A stretch of 64,000 bases of DNA, taken from assembly GCF_012848175.1 (NCBI RefSeq), contig NZ_CP051651.1:868001-932000 (forward strand), in the 5' to 3' direction. The notes below the pieces were generated by a model. The model saw only the letters and a program-made list of their open reading frames with translations, was not told the DNA's origin and ran no database searches. Of this stretch, positions 25,323 through 33,823 are shown piece by piece. The DNA is from Xanthomonas campestris pv. badrii (lineage in GTDB: Bacteria; Pseudomonadota; Gammaproteobacteria; Xanthomonadales; Xanthomonadaceae). A program made the translations under genes and the position numbers. Every line of letters begins with the position of its first letter. The stretch's first letter is position 1.

Positions 25323-25982
25323 ATGGACGAGACGCAGCACATGGACTCAGCCACCCCAAACAAGCCCGAACCAGGCGCTCACTACATGTTCGAGCCGGAC
25401 GTGGAGAGCAACCGCTCGGCCTGCGGGGTGCAGTTCACCAACAAGCGCCAGCTTCTTTCACCGCCACGGCTGATTCTGCGGCCGGAAGATGGTGGCTTCC
25501 CGCCGTTGCGAGAACTCCCGCTGCTGACTCTTGAGCCCAGTGCAGGCCCCGAGCCCCGAGACCTAGAGGCGGGTTTCAGTGGCTACTGGCTGATATCCGG
25601 CCGCCTCCATGACGTGATGGCATCGGTCGATCCCGAGGCGTTTGCCTTTGCGGAGGTGGATTACCGCCTGGCCAATGGCACTCCGGGCCCCCGCCACTAC
25701 CTCTGCGACGTGGTGCGCGAGCGAGATGCGCTCGATGAGGCTGGATCGCGGTTGAAGATCAAGATTGATGACGACTACGTGCGTGGGAAATTCTATTCGC
25801 TGGCTGGCGGCGCAAGCTTGGCTTTCCGCAGCGAAGCGCTGAAGGGGGCTCACGTCTTCAGGACGCCCTTCAATCCCACGGCTTTCTGCGACCAAGTGTT
25901 CAAGGCCGCAGTCCTCGCAGCCGGCATTCCTGACAGCGCCGAAGCTAGCGGTATCTCTTTTATCGACGCATCAGATATTTGA
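25323..25982 (+). CDS. Imm11/DUF1629-like putative immunity protein
   Basis: A 219-residue cytoplasmic protein with no signal peptide. The C-terminal block (ALKGAHVFRTPFNPTAFCDQVFKAAVLAAGIPD...GISFIDASD) resembles the Imm11 (DUF1629) family of immunity proteins, and the middle resembles its beta-rich part. The gene ends 32 nt before the giant nuclease-like gene and is co-directional, the usual place for an immunity gene. The start could also be the Met 18 nt later. The immunity role is inference from family and position. Confidence 0.6.
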   Translation: MDETQHMDSATPNKPEPGAHYMFEPDVESNRSACGVQFTNKRQLLSPPRLILRPEDGGFPPLRELPLLTLEPSAGPEPRDLEAGFSGYWLISGRLHDVMASVDPEAFAFAEVDYRLANGTPGPRHYLCDVVRERDALDEAGSRLKIKIDDDYVRGKFYSLAGGASLAFRSEALKGAHVFRTPFNPTAFCDQVFKAAVLAAGIPDSAEASGISFIDASDI

Positions 25983-26014
25983 TGCCGCCGGGCTACAAGG
26001 AAGGAGCCTAAGCC

Positions 26015-29000
26015 GTGCCAAAAAAAGACACCCCATTGTTTCAGGGCCATCACGCCCTTGAGCAACAGACGTTTGCAAGAGATCCGCTGCTAGAAGCGTT
26101 GGTGGATTCGGGTCGGTTTAACAAGGATGCGGCCACAAACCTGATCAACATGCCCAAGGACAGGGCGCTTGCCCATGCCTTGGGAGTCTCGCCACATTCG
26201 GGAGGACCGCTGCAGGACTACAAGATCGGCTCAACACAGGTATTAAAGGACCTGGCTTCAACGAAGGACGGCATCGCCGCGTTAGCCGGCGATGCGGGCG
26301 CGTTGGACCGGATGGCGATGAAGGTCCAACGGTTAAGCGATGCGGCGCAGGTTGCATTGATTAATGGCGAACTCCACACCAACGCCGGTCTGAACCAAAC
26401 CAGGGACCAGGCTAGGGCCATCACTAACGCTTTTTTCGATGACCCGATCAGCAACCTGCCGACGAGTTACGCCTCGAAGAATGTTGCGCAGATGGACGCG
26501 CACGGGCAGGCGAGCTGGAACACACGGCAATGGGCGGTGGTCACCCACAACGAAGGCCGGATCGTTTCCACGCTCAACCACTTTCAAAGCTCAGGGCAAC
26601 CGTTGACTCGCGGCGGCAACCTCGATCTTCAGCGGCATGGTTTAAGTCAGGCCATCTCCGACGCTTACCACGGTGGAAAGCTGACGCTGTCACCCGGTGG
26701 CGTAGCCGTGATTGAGAACACCTTGGGCGAGGAAGCCGCCAGGCCTTTGCGAGTTCCTCGCGGTCAAAGCGGTGCAGCGTCCATGGAAGTATTGCTGGGC
26801 AATGCGTCGGCCAGCACCTTGGTGCGATCGGGCGGCTTGTTGGCGACGGGGGCAGACGCAGTGCTGACCGCCCGCCGCTCGGCCGAGTTGCTGGAACAAG
26901 GCAATGCCACGGCTGCGCAGTCCGAGGTCACCCATGCTTTGGCGCGCAATGTCGGCGGCTGGGCCGGTGGCGCGTCGACCGCCGCCGCGATTGGTGGCAG
27001 CGGCTTCGTGCCTGCTGCCCTAGTGGTGGGCGATGCGCTGTTGATGAGCAAGGCGTTCGACAAAGGCGCCGACTTGCTGGACAACCGCGCCATCTACCAC
27101 CAAACGGACAAGGCTGGCGTGGAGTGGCAGTTCAATGGCCGCAACTGGCAGCGCGACGCGGCCATCGACCTCGCCCAGGATGGCCGGCGCACGAGCGGCG
27201 AGCAGCCCGTGGTTGCGAGCTACGAAAAATCCCAGGAACTGGGTGCGCTGGCCAACGCCAAGGCCGTGGAGTTGGCGCTAGGTAAGGTGCCTGCGCCCCA
27301 GGACCCGTTCAACCTCCCGGCCCAAGCAAGCGACCAAGTGGGATTGGACAACCAGAACTGGCGTCGCAATCCGACCACCGAGCTCTGGGAGCGCCAAGTC
27401 AAAACCGCCATGTCCGGCGCCAACGACCGAGGCAGCTACGAACACCAAACTGCCTCCCCGGAACGCGCGCAACAGCTCAACCAGGAAGCCCTGGGCCGTA
27501 TCGAAAGCAACATCGCCACCGGGCGCGAAGCCATCGCCGCCGCTTACGTGGAAAACCATGCCGCGCAACGTGCCCAGGCTTACGGTGTCGAAGTGCCTGC
27601 GGCAGTGGAAAGCGTCCTCGCCAAGCAAGGTCACGTGCAGGGACACGACGGCCAGGTCTACCAGCGGAACGAGTCAGGGCAGTGGGCCGGCAAGGATGGC
27701 GTCGCCAGCGGCAATCTGGCGATGGAGCTGGAACTGACCGACCGACTGCGGCAGCCCTCAATCGAGCGCTCCCAGGAAACCTTGGCGGCGATCCAGGCAC
27801 TTCCCGCGCCGACGGCTGCGCAGATGGAGCACAACGAACTGCTGCATCGTTACCGGGCGGCAGGCATTGATTTAAACGTCAACCCGCAGACCCAACAGGC
27901 CGTGGAGCTGGCCGCACAGCGGACCAGGGACGCCAACGGCATCACCGGGCCGACCATGCAGCAGCTACAACGCAACGAGTTGGGGCAATACGGGTATGAC
28001 AGCCCCATCGCGCACCTCCAGCGCGGCAGCGATGGGGTCACTCGTGTGGTGGCCATCACGAGTAGCGACGACATCCGGCAGGCGTTGAGTGAGGCGCGGG
28101 ACCACCGACAGGACACGGCAACCGCAACCGCTGCTCGGGCGTCCGAAGCGACGGGAGATGGCGACACCTCGACCTCCGATTCTTCCAGGCCGCAGCGAGT
28201 GCTCGATCTCCAGGCACGCATGCAGGCTTCTATTGCGACGCAGGCGCGACAAGAACGCGAACAGCAAGATCGTGTTGCGCACGAGCAGCACGTCGCGCAA
28301 GTGCGCGAGCACCTCCAGCAGGCACAGCCTGAGCACGAAGAACAGGCGCAGAGCGAGCAGGCAGTTCAGGCACAGGCGCTGTTGGAAGGGCAACGCCAAG
28401 CAGCGCAGCAACGCGAACAGGAAGAACGCGAGCAACAAGAGTGGCAGTCACAGGCCAGCCAGCAGCGAGAGCTGGAGGAGCGTGAGGAGAGGGATGTCGA
28501 GCAACGTCAGGCGCAAGAGCGCCAGGCCGACAGCCGGCAGCGGGAGCAACAAGACCGCCAGGCTCAAGAAGCAACGCGAACTGAGGTCCAAGAACATCGG
28601 GCTCGGCAGGCGCAGCAGCAAGACCCCAGCCAGCACGCCTCGCAACAAGCCGACCCTCGGCCGCACGCTCCGAATGCAGCGCTGGCTCAACAAACGCCAC
28701 GGACCGAGTTGCCGCAGGAAGACGCGCGTCAGCAGTTTGAAGTCCAGAGCCAACAGACAGGCGAACAGCTGGCTCACAACCCACCTGACCCACCAAAGCA
28801 AACAGCGGGCTTAGGTGACGCGCAGCCGCATCAAGCACAAGAAGCGGCGCGCGCGCTGGAAAGGCAGACGTTGGAGAGTCGCGATGCTGCGCACCTCCAA
28901 GTGTCTCCCACTGGGGGCCGGGAACCCAGCGACCAACCCGTGCAAAGCGTGCAGGCCGATGCGGTGACCCCGGCGCTGTATCACCAGGTGCAAACGCAGC

Positions 29001-30046
29001 AGGCGGAGATGGAGCAAGCGCCGATCCGCCAGCAAGACGCGGCACGTGAGCAAGAGACAGAGCCGGTTCGCGTCATGGCCCCAACAACGCCTGCGACAGC
29101 AGACCCATTGATGGCACCACAGGCCAGGGCGCTTTCAACTCCTGAGCAAGAGACCAAGGCAGAGCAGCCCCGTCCTTCAGACACCTTGATCGCTGCTCAT
29201 GGTGCGCCGTTGCTGCCACCTCAACACCTCGCGCAAGCACACGAGCAGTCCCCAGAAGCCAGTGCCGTGAGTCGCTCCTCCGTCGGGGCAGCAGACGCAG
29301 AAAACCAACGCACTCAATCGACCCCAGCGCAGGACCGCAGCGCCGCAGACCCGGGCGGTGCTCTATTCCTGGAAGAGACCATGCGCTCGCTGCGCCAGCT
29401 GCAACAGGAGATTGAGGCGGCAGATCGGGAAGACGAACGCTTCCACCAGGAATGGAAGGAGTATCGCGATCGTGGAGAACCTTATCCCTTCGCTCAAAAG
29501 AGGGCGCTAGACCAAGAGGGTGGCAGCATCGATGCATTCAGCGCGCACCAACTGGATCGCCGCTCTCCTAGCGAAACGGCTGAGCAAACCAATGTCTTCC
29601 CGCCTCAGGCTCAGGGCTTCGTCGGTCCAGGGGGAAGGGATGCGCCAGACGATTCTTCGCAGGTGGCGCGGAAATCCATCACGGGCGACCCGGACGTGGA
29701 CGAAGTTCTCTATGCGCTCGACAGCAAGAACGAACTGGCGATCGAGCAAGCGCTGAACCGAGTCGCCAACAGCGCAGCGACGCAGGCGCTCATCAAAAGA
29801 GGCAACGAGTTCCTTGAGGCGCAGGCCCAGCAGGAGGCCCAGGAGCTCGCGGCCACACGCCAAGCGCTGGGGATGGATGTCTCAGCGGAAATCAACACCA
29901 GCCGCGGGCCGGTCATGGTGATGACGCTGCCGGAGTTTGCCAAGGGACCGATGCAAAGCGGTCCCCAAGGGGACGGCGGTGGGGGTGGAGACGGCGGTGG
30001 CGGCGGCGGCGGGGGAGGCGGTGGTGGTGGGGGGGGCGGCGGTTAG
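26015..30046 (+). CDS. giant AHH-type nuclease/toxin-like protein with Gln-rich coiled coil and poly-Gly tail
   Basis: A 1,343-residue protein starting with GTG after AAGGAAGGAG (26000-26009). Residues 9-69 match the AHH/HNH-type pattern: FQGHHALEQQTF, then NLINMPKDRALAHALGVSPHSGGPL. Hydrophobic helices lie around residues 308-345. The middle (to about 700) holds repeated W-containing modules (VEWQFNGRNWQRD, NQNWRRNPTTELWERQ, YQRNESGQWAGKDG). Residues about 730-900 are Gln/Glu/Arg-rich coiled coil, then a long Gln/Pro-rich region. The C-terminus is a run of glycines encoded by a GGN tract (29970-30045). There is no signal peptide and I cannot see an XVIPCD secretion domain. It is either a polymorphic toxin/effector or a mobilisation-linked protein. 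Confidence 0.6.
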   Translation: MPKKDTPLFQGHHALEQQTFARDPLLEALVDSGRFNKDAATNLINMPKDRALAHALGVSPHSGGPLQDYKIGSTQVLKDLASTKDGIAALAGDAGALDRMAMKVQRLSDAAQVALINGELHTNAGLNQTRDQARAITNAFFDDPISNLPTSYASKNVAQMDAHGQASWNTRQWAVVTHNEGRIVSTLNHFQSSGQPLTRGGNLDLQRHGLSQAISDAYHGGKLTLSPGGVAVIENTLGEEAARPLRVPRGQSGAASMEVLLGNASASTLVRSGGLLATGADAVLTARRSAELLEQGNATAAQSEVTHALARNVGGWAGGASTAAAIGGSGFVPAALVVGDALLMSKAFDKGADLLDNRAIYHQTDKAGVEWQFNGRNWQRDAAIDLAQDGRRTSGEQPVVASYEKSQELGALANAKAVELALGKVPAPQDPFNLPAQASDQVGLDNQNWRRNPTTELWERQVKTAMSGANDRGSYEHQTASPERAQQLNQEALGRIESNIATGREAIAAAYVENHAAQRAQAYGVEVPAAVESVLAKQGHVQGHDGQVYQRNESGQWAGKDGVASGNLAMELELTDRLRQPSIERSQETLAAIQALPAPTAAQMEHNELLHRYRAAGIDLNVNPQTQQAVELAAQRTRDANGITGPTMQQLQRNELGQYGYDSPIAHLQRGSDGVTRVVAITSSDDIRQALSEARDHRQDTATATAARASEATGDGDTSTSDSSRPQRVLDLQARMQASIATQARQEREQQDRVAHEQHVAQVREHLQQAQPEHEEQAQSEQAVQAQALLEGQRQAAQQREQEEREQQEWQSQASQQRELEEREERDVEQRQAQERQADSRQREQQDRQAQEATRTEVQEHRARQAQQQDPSQHASQQADPRPHAPNAALAQQTPRTELPQEDARQQFEVQSQQTGEQLAHNPPDPPKQTAGLGDAQPHQAQEAARALERQTLESRDAAHLQVSPTGGREPSDQPVQSVQADAVTPALYHQVQTQQAEMEQAPIRQQDAAREQETEPVRVMAPTTPATADPLMAPQARALSTPEQETKAEQPRPSDTLIAAHGAPLLPPQHLAQAHEQSPEASAVSRSSVGAADAENQRTQSTPAQDRSAADPGGALFLEETMRSLRQLQQEIEAADREDERFHQEWKEYRDRGEPYPFAQKRALDQEGGSIDAFSAHQLDRRSPSETAEQTNVFPPQAQGFVGPGGRDAPDDSSQVARKSITGDPDVDEVLYALDSKNELAIEQALNRVANSAATQALIKRGNEFLEAQAQQEAQELAATRQALGMDVSAEINTSRGPVMVMTLPEFAKGPMQSGPQGDGGGGGDGGGGGGGGGGGGGGGGG

Positions 30047-30086
30047 TCAAAATCGCTTCCGTGACCAGCCGAGCTCAGGAAACCTC

Positions 30087-30737
30087 ATGGACAGGCAAGA
30101 CGCCGCCGCAATGGCGGAAATGATGGCCACGTTGAATGCATCGAACACCTCGTTGCAAGAGACGGTCAAAGTGCTGACGACGTTGGTGGCATCCATGCAG
30201 CAGCGCGAACAACGGTTGCGCGAGGTGGTTGCCGAGCAACTTCAGGTAGTCCAACACGCGGCCAGCAGCGCCGATGCCAAGGTCAATCGAGTGCTGGAGA
30301 ATGCGTTGCCGCGCTTGACGCAGCTGACCAATCAGGCGTTGACGCAGACGCTCGAGCCAGCCGCCAAGCGATTCAACAAAGAAATGGCCACTGCGGATGA
30401 GACACTGCAGCAAGCCACTCGACGTTACGCGCAGTCCCAGCAGTCCTTGGAAACAAAGATCACGCGACGCATGGGCATTGCATCCGCCACGATGCTGGTG
30501 GCGGGCGTGTTGGGACTGGGGGCGGTGGCTTACTCGGTGGGCATTATCAACGAGAAGCGAACCGAACTCGCACAGCTTCGATCGTCCATCGATTACCTGG
30601 ACCGCGTGTCGCGTGCGGACGTGGCTCCCTGTGGCGAAGGCCGGCTTTGTGCCACACTCGAGAAGAATGGGCCGCGTTACGGCAACCAGAGGCAATACAG
30701 GGCGATCAACCTGCGCGCTGCTCCGACTGCGCGATGA
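30087..30737 (+). CDS. coiled-coil membrane protein, mobilisation-protein-like
   Basis: A 216-residue protein. Residues about 1-145 are heptad-rich helix (NASNTSLQETVKVLTTLVASMQQREQRLREVV..., YAQSQQSLETKITRR). One membrane segment follows (about 147-168, MGIASATMLVAGVLGLGAVAYSV), then a short domain with two cysteines (ADVAPCGEGRLCATLEKNGPRYG). It resembles small 'relaxation' proteins that I recall from mobilisable xanthomonad and pseudomonad elements; this is unverified. It begins 40 nt after the giant gene and probably shares its transcript. Confidence 0.55.
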   Translation: MDRQDAAAMAEMMATLNASNTSLQETVKVLTTLVASMQQREQRLREVVAEQLQVVQHAASSADAKVNRVLENALPRLTQLTNQALTQTLEPAAKRFNKEMATADETLQQATRRYAQSQQSLETKITRRMGIASATMLVAGVLGLGAVAYSVGIINEKRTELAQLRSSIDYLDRVSRADVAPCGEGRLCATLEKNGPRYGNQRQYRAINLRAAPTAR

Positions 30738-30881
30738 TGTTGTTGCGTGTGGGCTGAGTGCGCGATTTATTGCCCTAGCAGCGCCAAGCATGTTCCTGTG
30801 GATGGCTAGGGAAGTAAATTTACGCACCGCAAGAAATCAGGAGTGAGCTACTTCTAAACAGCCGCGAGCGGTGAATCGAGC

Positions 30882-33488
30882 CTAGGCTTTTGGTTTGACT
30901 GCGACCTCTGCACGTTGGCTGAAGTCCTTTGACCAAGCCAACATGGCTTGCACGTCGGCCAGCAGATCATCTGGCTCCGGAAGACAAGTGGGTGTATCCG
31001 TGGGTTGCGAGTGCTCAAACGCGGAGTATTTAGTCATCATCCCGTCGATCAGTGCGCAGTCTGCTGGGGTGATCGTGCTCAGTCGCTGTAGCTTGTTGAG
31101 CGTATTGATCTCGCGTCGGTAGCGGTTGACGATGCCAGAACAAAGGTCGTCCTCTACGGAGCGCTCAACCAAGATGCGGAAGTTGCTGCAAGCGGCCTTC
31201 AGCGCAAGCTCTTTCAACGACGGATCCAGCTTCTTGAGCTGTCCGATACTGCTGACCATTTGGCTAAGGCCAGCTTGGGGCTTCAGGGAGAACGTGTTGA
31301 TCTGCGCAGGCATGCCGGTTTTGTTGTTATCCCGGGCGATCGACTCCACATTGACGCTGACAGCAGGCTGATTGAGCCTAAACCTTTGCTTGGCAGCAGT
31401 CTGCAGAAGGACCATCAGTGAAAGCCGGTGCGTGAACACGATCACTTGGCGGCGCTCGGCCAAGTCCACCAGGCGTTTGGCGACCGCTTCTTCGTAGCGT
31501 TGGTCTAACGAGGAGATGGGGTCGTCGAAGATCACCGGCATGCCCCGCTCAAGGCCAGTCGCGTCGGCCAAGAAGGCCGCTAAGGCTACGATGCGTTGCT
31601 CCCCCTCGCTCAAAATCTCGCGGTTCTTTTGACCTCCTTGCGCGCCCTTTAGCTCGACGTAAAAGGTGAAAGCGCCTTTGCCTTGTGCTCGGCATGCCAT
31701 GCGGACGGGAAGCGAATTGCCCCCCAATGCCTGCAGCTCGGCATTGAAGCGATCGCAATAACCTTGGGCCAGCTCCGACTGGGCAATTTCATTGCTCTTA
31801 GACGTTAGCGGTGCGGTCAGTGTGGATTTGACCGCTGCTTCTACCGTCGCCACGCGCTTGAGGCGGATCACGTCGGCCCAAACGGCGTCGCGCTGTTCTG
31901 CTAGCCACTGCTGCGCTTTCAACTCGGCCAAACGTGTTTCCTTCTCCCTTCGTCCGTTCGGATCCAGCAAGCCCACCAATGCGTCGCGCTCAGCGCTGGC
32001 CGTCTTAACCTTATGGTCGTAGGCGTTAGTCCATACAGACCACTCCACGGGCGGTGCCGCTGTGGCCTCTGTCATGGCTCTTAGCCTCGCCTGGATTGCG
32101 TTAAGCAGCTGCGTAGCGCTTTCGGTTTCTATGCCAATAGCGGCACACTGGGCCTGCCACGCGACATCGGGAAGAGGACTGGGAAGCGCCTTTTTCAACG
32201 TCGCCAGCTTGTCTTCTGCGGTTTTTGCTTCCGTCTGCAGCGTGTCGTTGAGGTATTGCTCAAAGCTGGTCAGCCGTGCCTTGCCATCTTTTCCCAGTGG
32301 TTGCTGGCAAAGGACACAACATGCCTCCTCCCCGACGTGGGGGAAGGGATGATCGGGATAGGCGTAATTAGTCGAATACGTCTTTGCAGCGTCCCAAAGG
32401 GTCCTCCACACGGCGTCTCCGACACCCTTCAGCGGTAACCCATTTAGGAAAGACGTGGCGTAGGCGGTGGCGGCCTGGCGCTTTACCTCTGCGTTGCTGC
32501 GGGCATCCATGAGCGCCTGGGCTTTCTCATCGCTAAAGCGCTCCCTCAGTGCCGAGACGCTTGTGGCCATCTGCAACAGGCGCTCCAGCTCCCCGACTAT
32601 TTTGGCGTGGGCCACTTCGGGGTTCGCCTGGGCCAGCGCCGTCTCCAGCGTCAAGCGCTCTTCATTCAGGGCAGAGGGGAAGGAGCAAGCCGTGTCGACA
32701 TCATCTTCAGTTAGTCTTGCTGTCACCTTGCGGAGCAGAGTGGCAGCCCTGCTTTGGGCATGGTCTTCCGGAATGAGGGGCAGGCTACTGATGAGCCGGG
32801 CCGCGCGGGCCCTCAACAGAGCGGCAACGTCGTCCGAAATCTTGATGAGCATGCCCACAAACCGCATGGCACGCGGAAGGTGGGTGGCGGTGGTAGCGGT
32901 GTCCCCGAACTCTAGCGCCGTCGCAGAATCGAAGACCGGGACTGCTTTCAACTTCGGATGGGGGCCCTGGGCCTCTTCCCATGAGAGATCGGCAGACACA
33001 CTGGCGCCATCGGCCCGCGTCGTGCTGACCTTGATCAAAGCGGAGGCGGCAGCGGGGCCGTGCTTGAACACGTTGCCGTAAATAGCTCCCTTGGCCCTTG
33101 CCCCGCACACGTGCTTCATTAGGCGGGCATAGCCCGATTTGCCGGCTCCGTTGGGACCGTAAACTACCGTCATCTGGCCCTGCCTAAGATCTAGGACGGC
33201 GTCTTCCCCGATGGCGTTGACGCCTCGGATGCAGGAGACCGAGTCAATGCGAAGATCTGCGGCCGATGGCGTTCCCAAGATGATTCCTGGTGCCAAGGGT
33301 GGATGCGGGGCCTCTAGCGTTTTGGCAGCTTCTGCCAAGCAATGGGAAGCGAGTGCCTCCATCTCTTCTTCTGTCGGTATGCGACGGTGCTCAATAACGA
33401 TAGTAGCCGCCATGCGCAACCAACTAGGCCGGCCGTTAAGCCAGTCTTCGAGTGTTGTAGGCACAGCATGCCTTTCCTTCCTCACCAT
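30882..33488 (-). CDS. SMC/ABC-type AAA ATPase with zinc-hook-like CxxC (RloC/PrrC-like)
   Basis: An 868-residue ATPase. Walker A is GPNGAGKS at residues 111-118, the ABC signature LSEGEQR is near 625, and Walker B VIFDDPISSLD is near 650. The H-loop region is VIVFTHRLSL. Between the ATPase halves are long helices and a CCVLCQQPLG motif near residue 390, like the CxxC zinc hook of Rad50/RloC. After the ATPase, the last ~110 residues contain R-I-L-V-E (near 770) and a His in SAFEHSQP (near 825). This is an Arg-x3-Glu...His pattern like the anticodon nuclease triad of PrrC/RloC. A tRNA-targeting defence nuclease is plausible but unproven. It is transcribed alone, away from the IS5 element. Confidence 0.7.
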   Translation of the reverse strand: MVRKERHAVPTTLEDWLNGRPSWLRMAATIVIEHRRIPTEEEMEALASHCLAEAAKTLEAPHPPLAPGIILGTPSAADLRIDSVSCIRGVNAIGEDAVLDLRQGQMTVVYGPNGAGKSGYARLMKHVCGARAKGAIYGNVFKHGPAAASALIKVSTTRADGASVSADLSWEEAQGPHPKLKAVPVFDSATALEFGDTATTATHLPRAMRFVGMLIKISDDVAALLRARAARLISSLPLIPEDHAQSRAATLLRKVTARLTEDDVDTACSFPSALNEERLTLETALAQANPEVAHAKIVGELERLLQMATSVSALRERFSDEKAQALMDARSNAEVKRQAATAYATSFLNGLPLKGVGDAVWRTLWDAAKTYSTNYAYPDHPFPHVGEEACCVLCQQPLGKDGKARLTSFEQYLNDTLQTEAKTAEDKLATLKKALPSPLPDVAWQAQCAAIGIETESATQLLNAIQARLRAMTEATAAPPVEWSVWTNAYDHKVKTASAERDALVGLLDPNGRREKETRLAELKAQQWLAEQRDAVWADVIRLKRVATVEAAVKSTLTAPLTSKSNEIAQSELAQGYCDRFNAELQALGGNSLPVRMACRAQGKGAFTFYVELKGAQGGQKNREILSEGEQRIVALAAFLADATGLERGMPVIFDDPISSLDQRYEEAVAKRLVDLAERRQVIVFTHRLSLMVLLQTAAKQRFRLNQPAVSVNVESIARDNNKTGMPAQINTFSLKPQAGLSQMVSSIGQLKKLDPSLKELALKAACSNFRILVERSVEDDLCSGIVNRYRREINTLNKLQRLSTITPADCALIDGMMTKYSAFEHSQPTDTPTCLPEPDDLLADVQAMLAWSKDFSQRAEVAVKPKA

Positions 33489-33823
33489 TAATCACGTCCC
33501 CTGTGCTCTACGGTAAGCCAGAAAGGCGCCGTTCCCTTTCATGAATAGTGGACTTTGCCATCGCATGGATCAAGTGGGTATAGATCCCATGCGTGAGACT
33601 AAAATTCGATGTCGGTAATCCTGCAAAGTTCAGAAAACTTTTTGCTATCACCATGACCTTTAAAGATGTGTTCGCTTGAGTTCTTCTCGCTCCACAAATC
33701 AGTGGGTGCTGTGACTTTCGCCAGCGCTGTCCACCGCCATCCGCAACGCACCGGTTGAATGCGCCTGGTTGGGCACTGCGTGGTCATTGCGATTTTTCAC
33801 GTGCGCCAATAGCGCTCCTAACA
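33489..33823. other. spacer between the ATPase gene and the IS5-family element
   Basis: No complete gene is supported. A 62-codon minus-strand frame at 33599-33787 ends with EHIFKGHGDSKKFSELCRITDIEF. It could be a toxin-domain fragment, but it has no recognisable start or ribosome site. Confidence 0.35.

Noticed and set aside
26015..30046. XVIPCD domain (type IV secretion signal) in the giant protein
   Set aside because: The protein is in a xanthomonad and Gln-rich, but I could not find the conserved XVIPCD motifs in its C-terminus, so I did not claim it.
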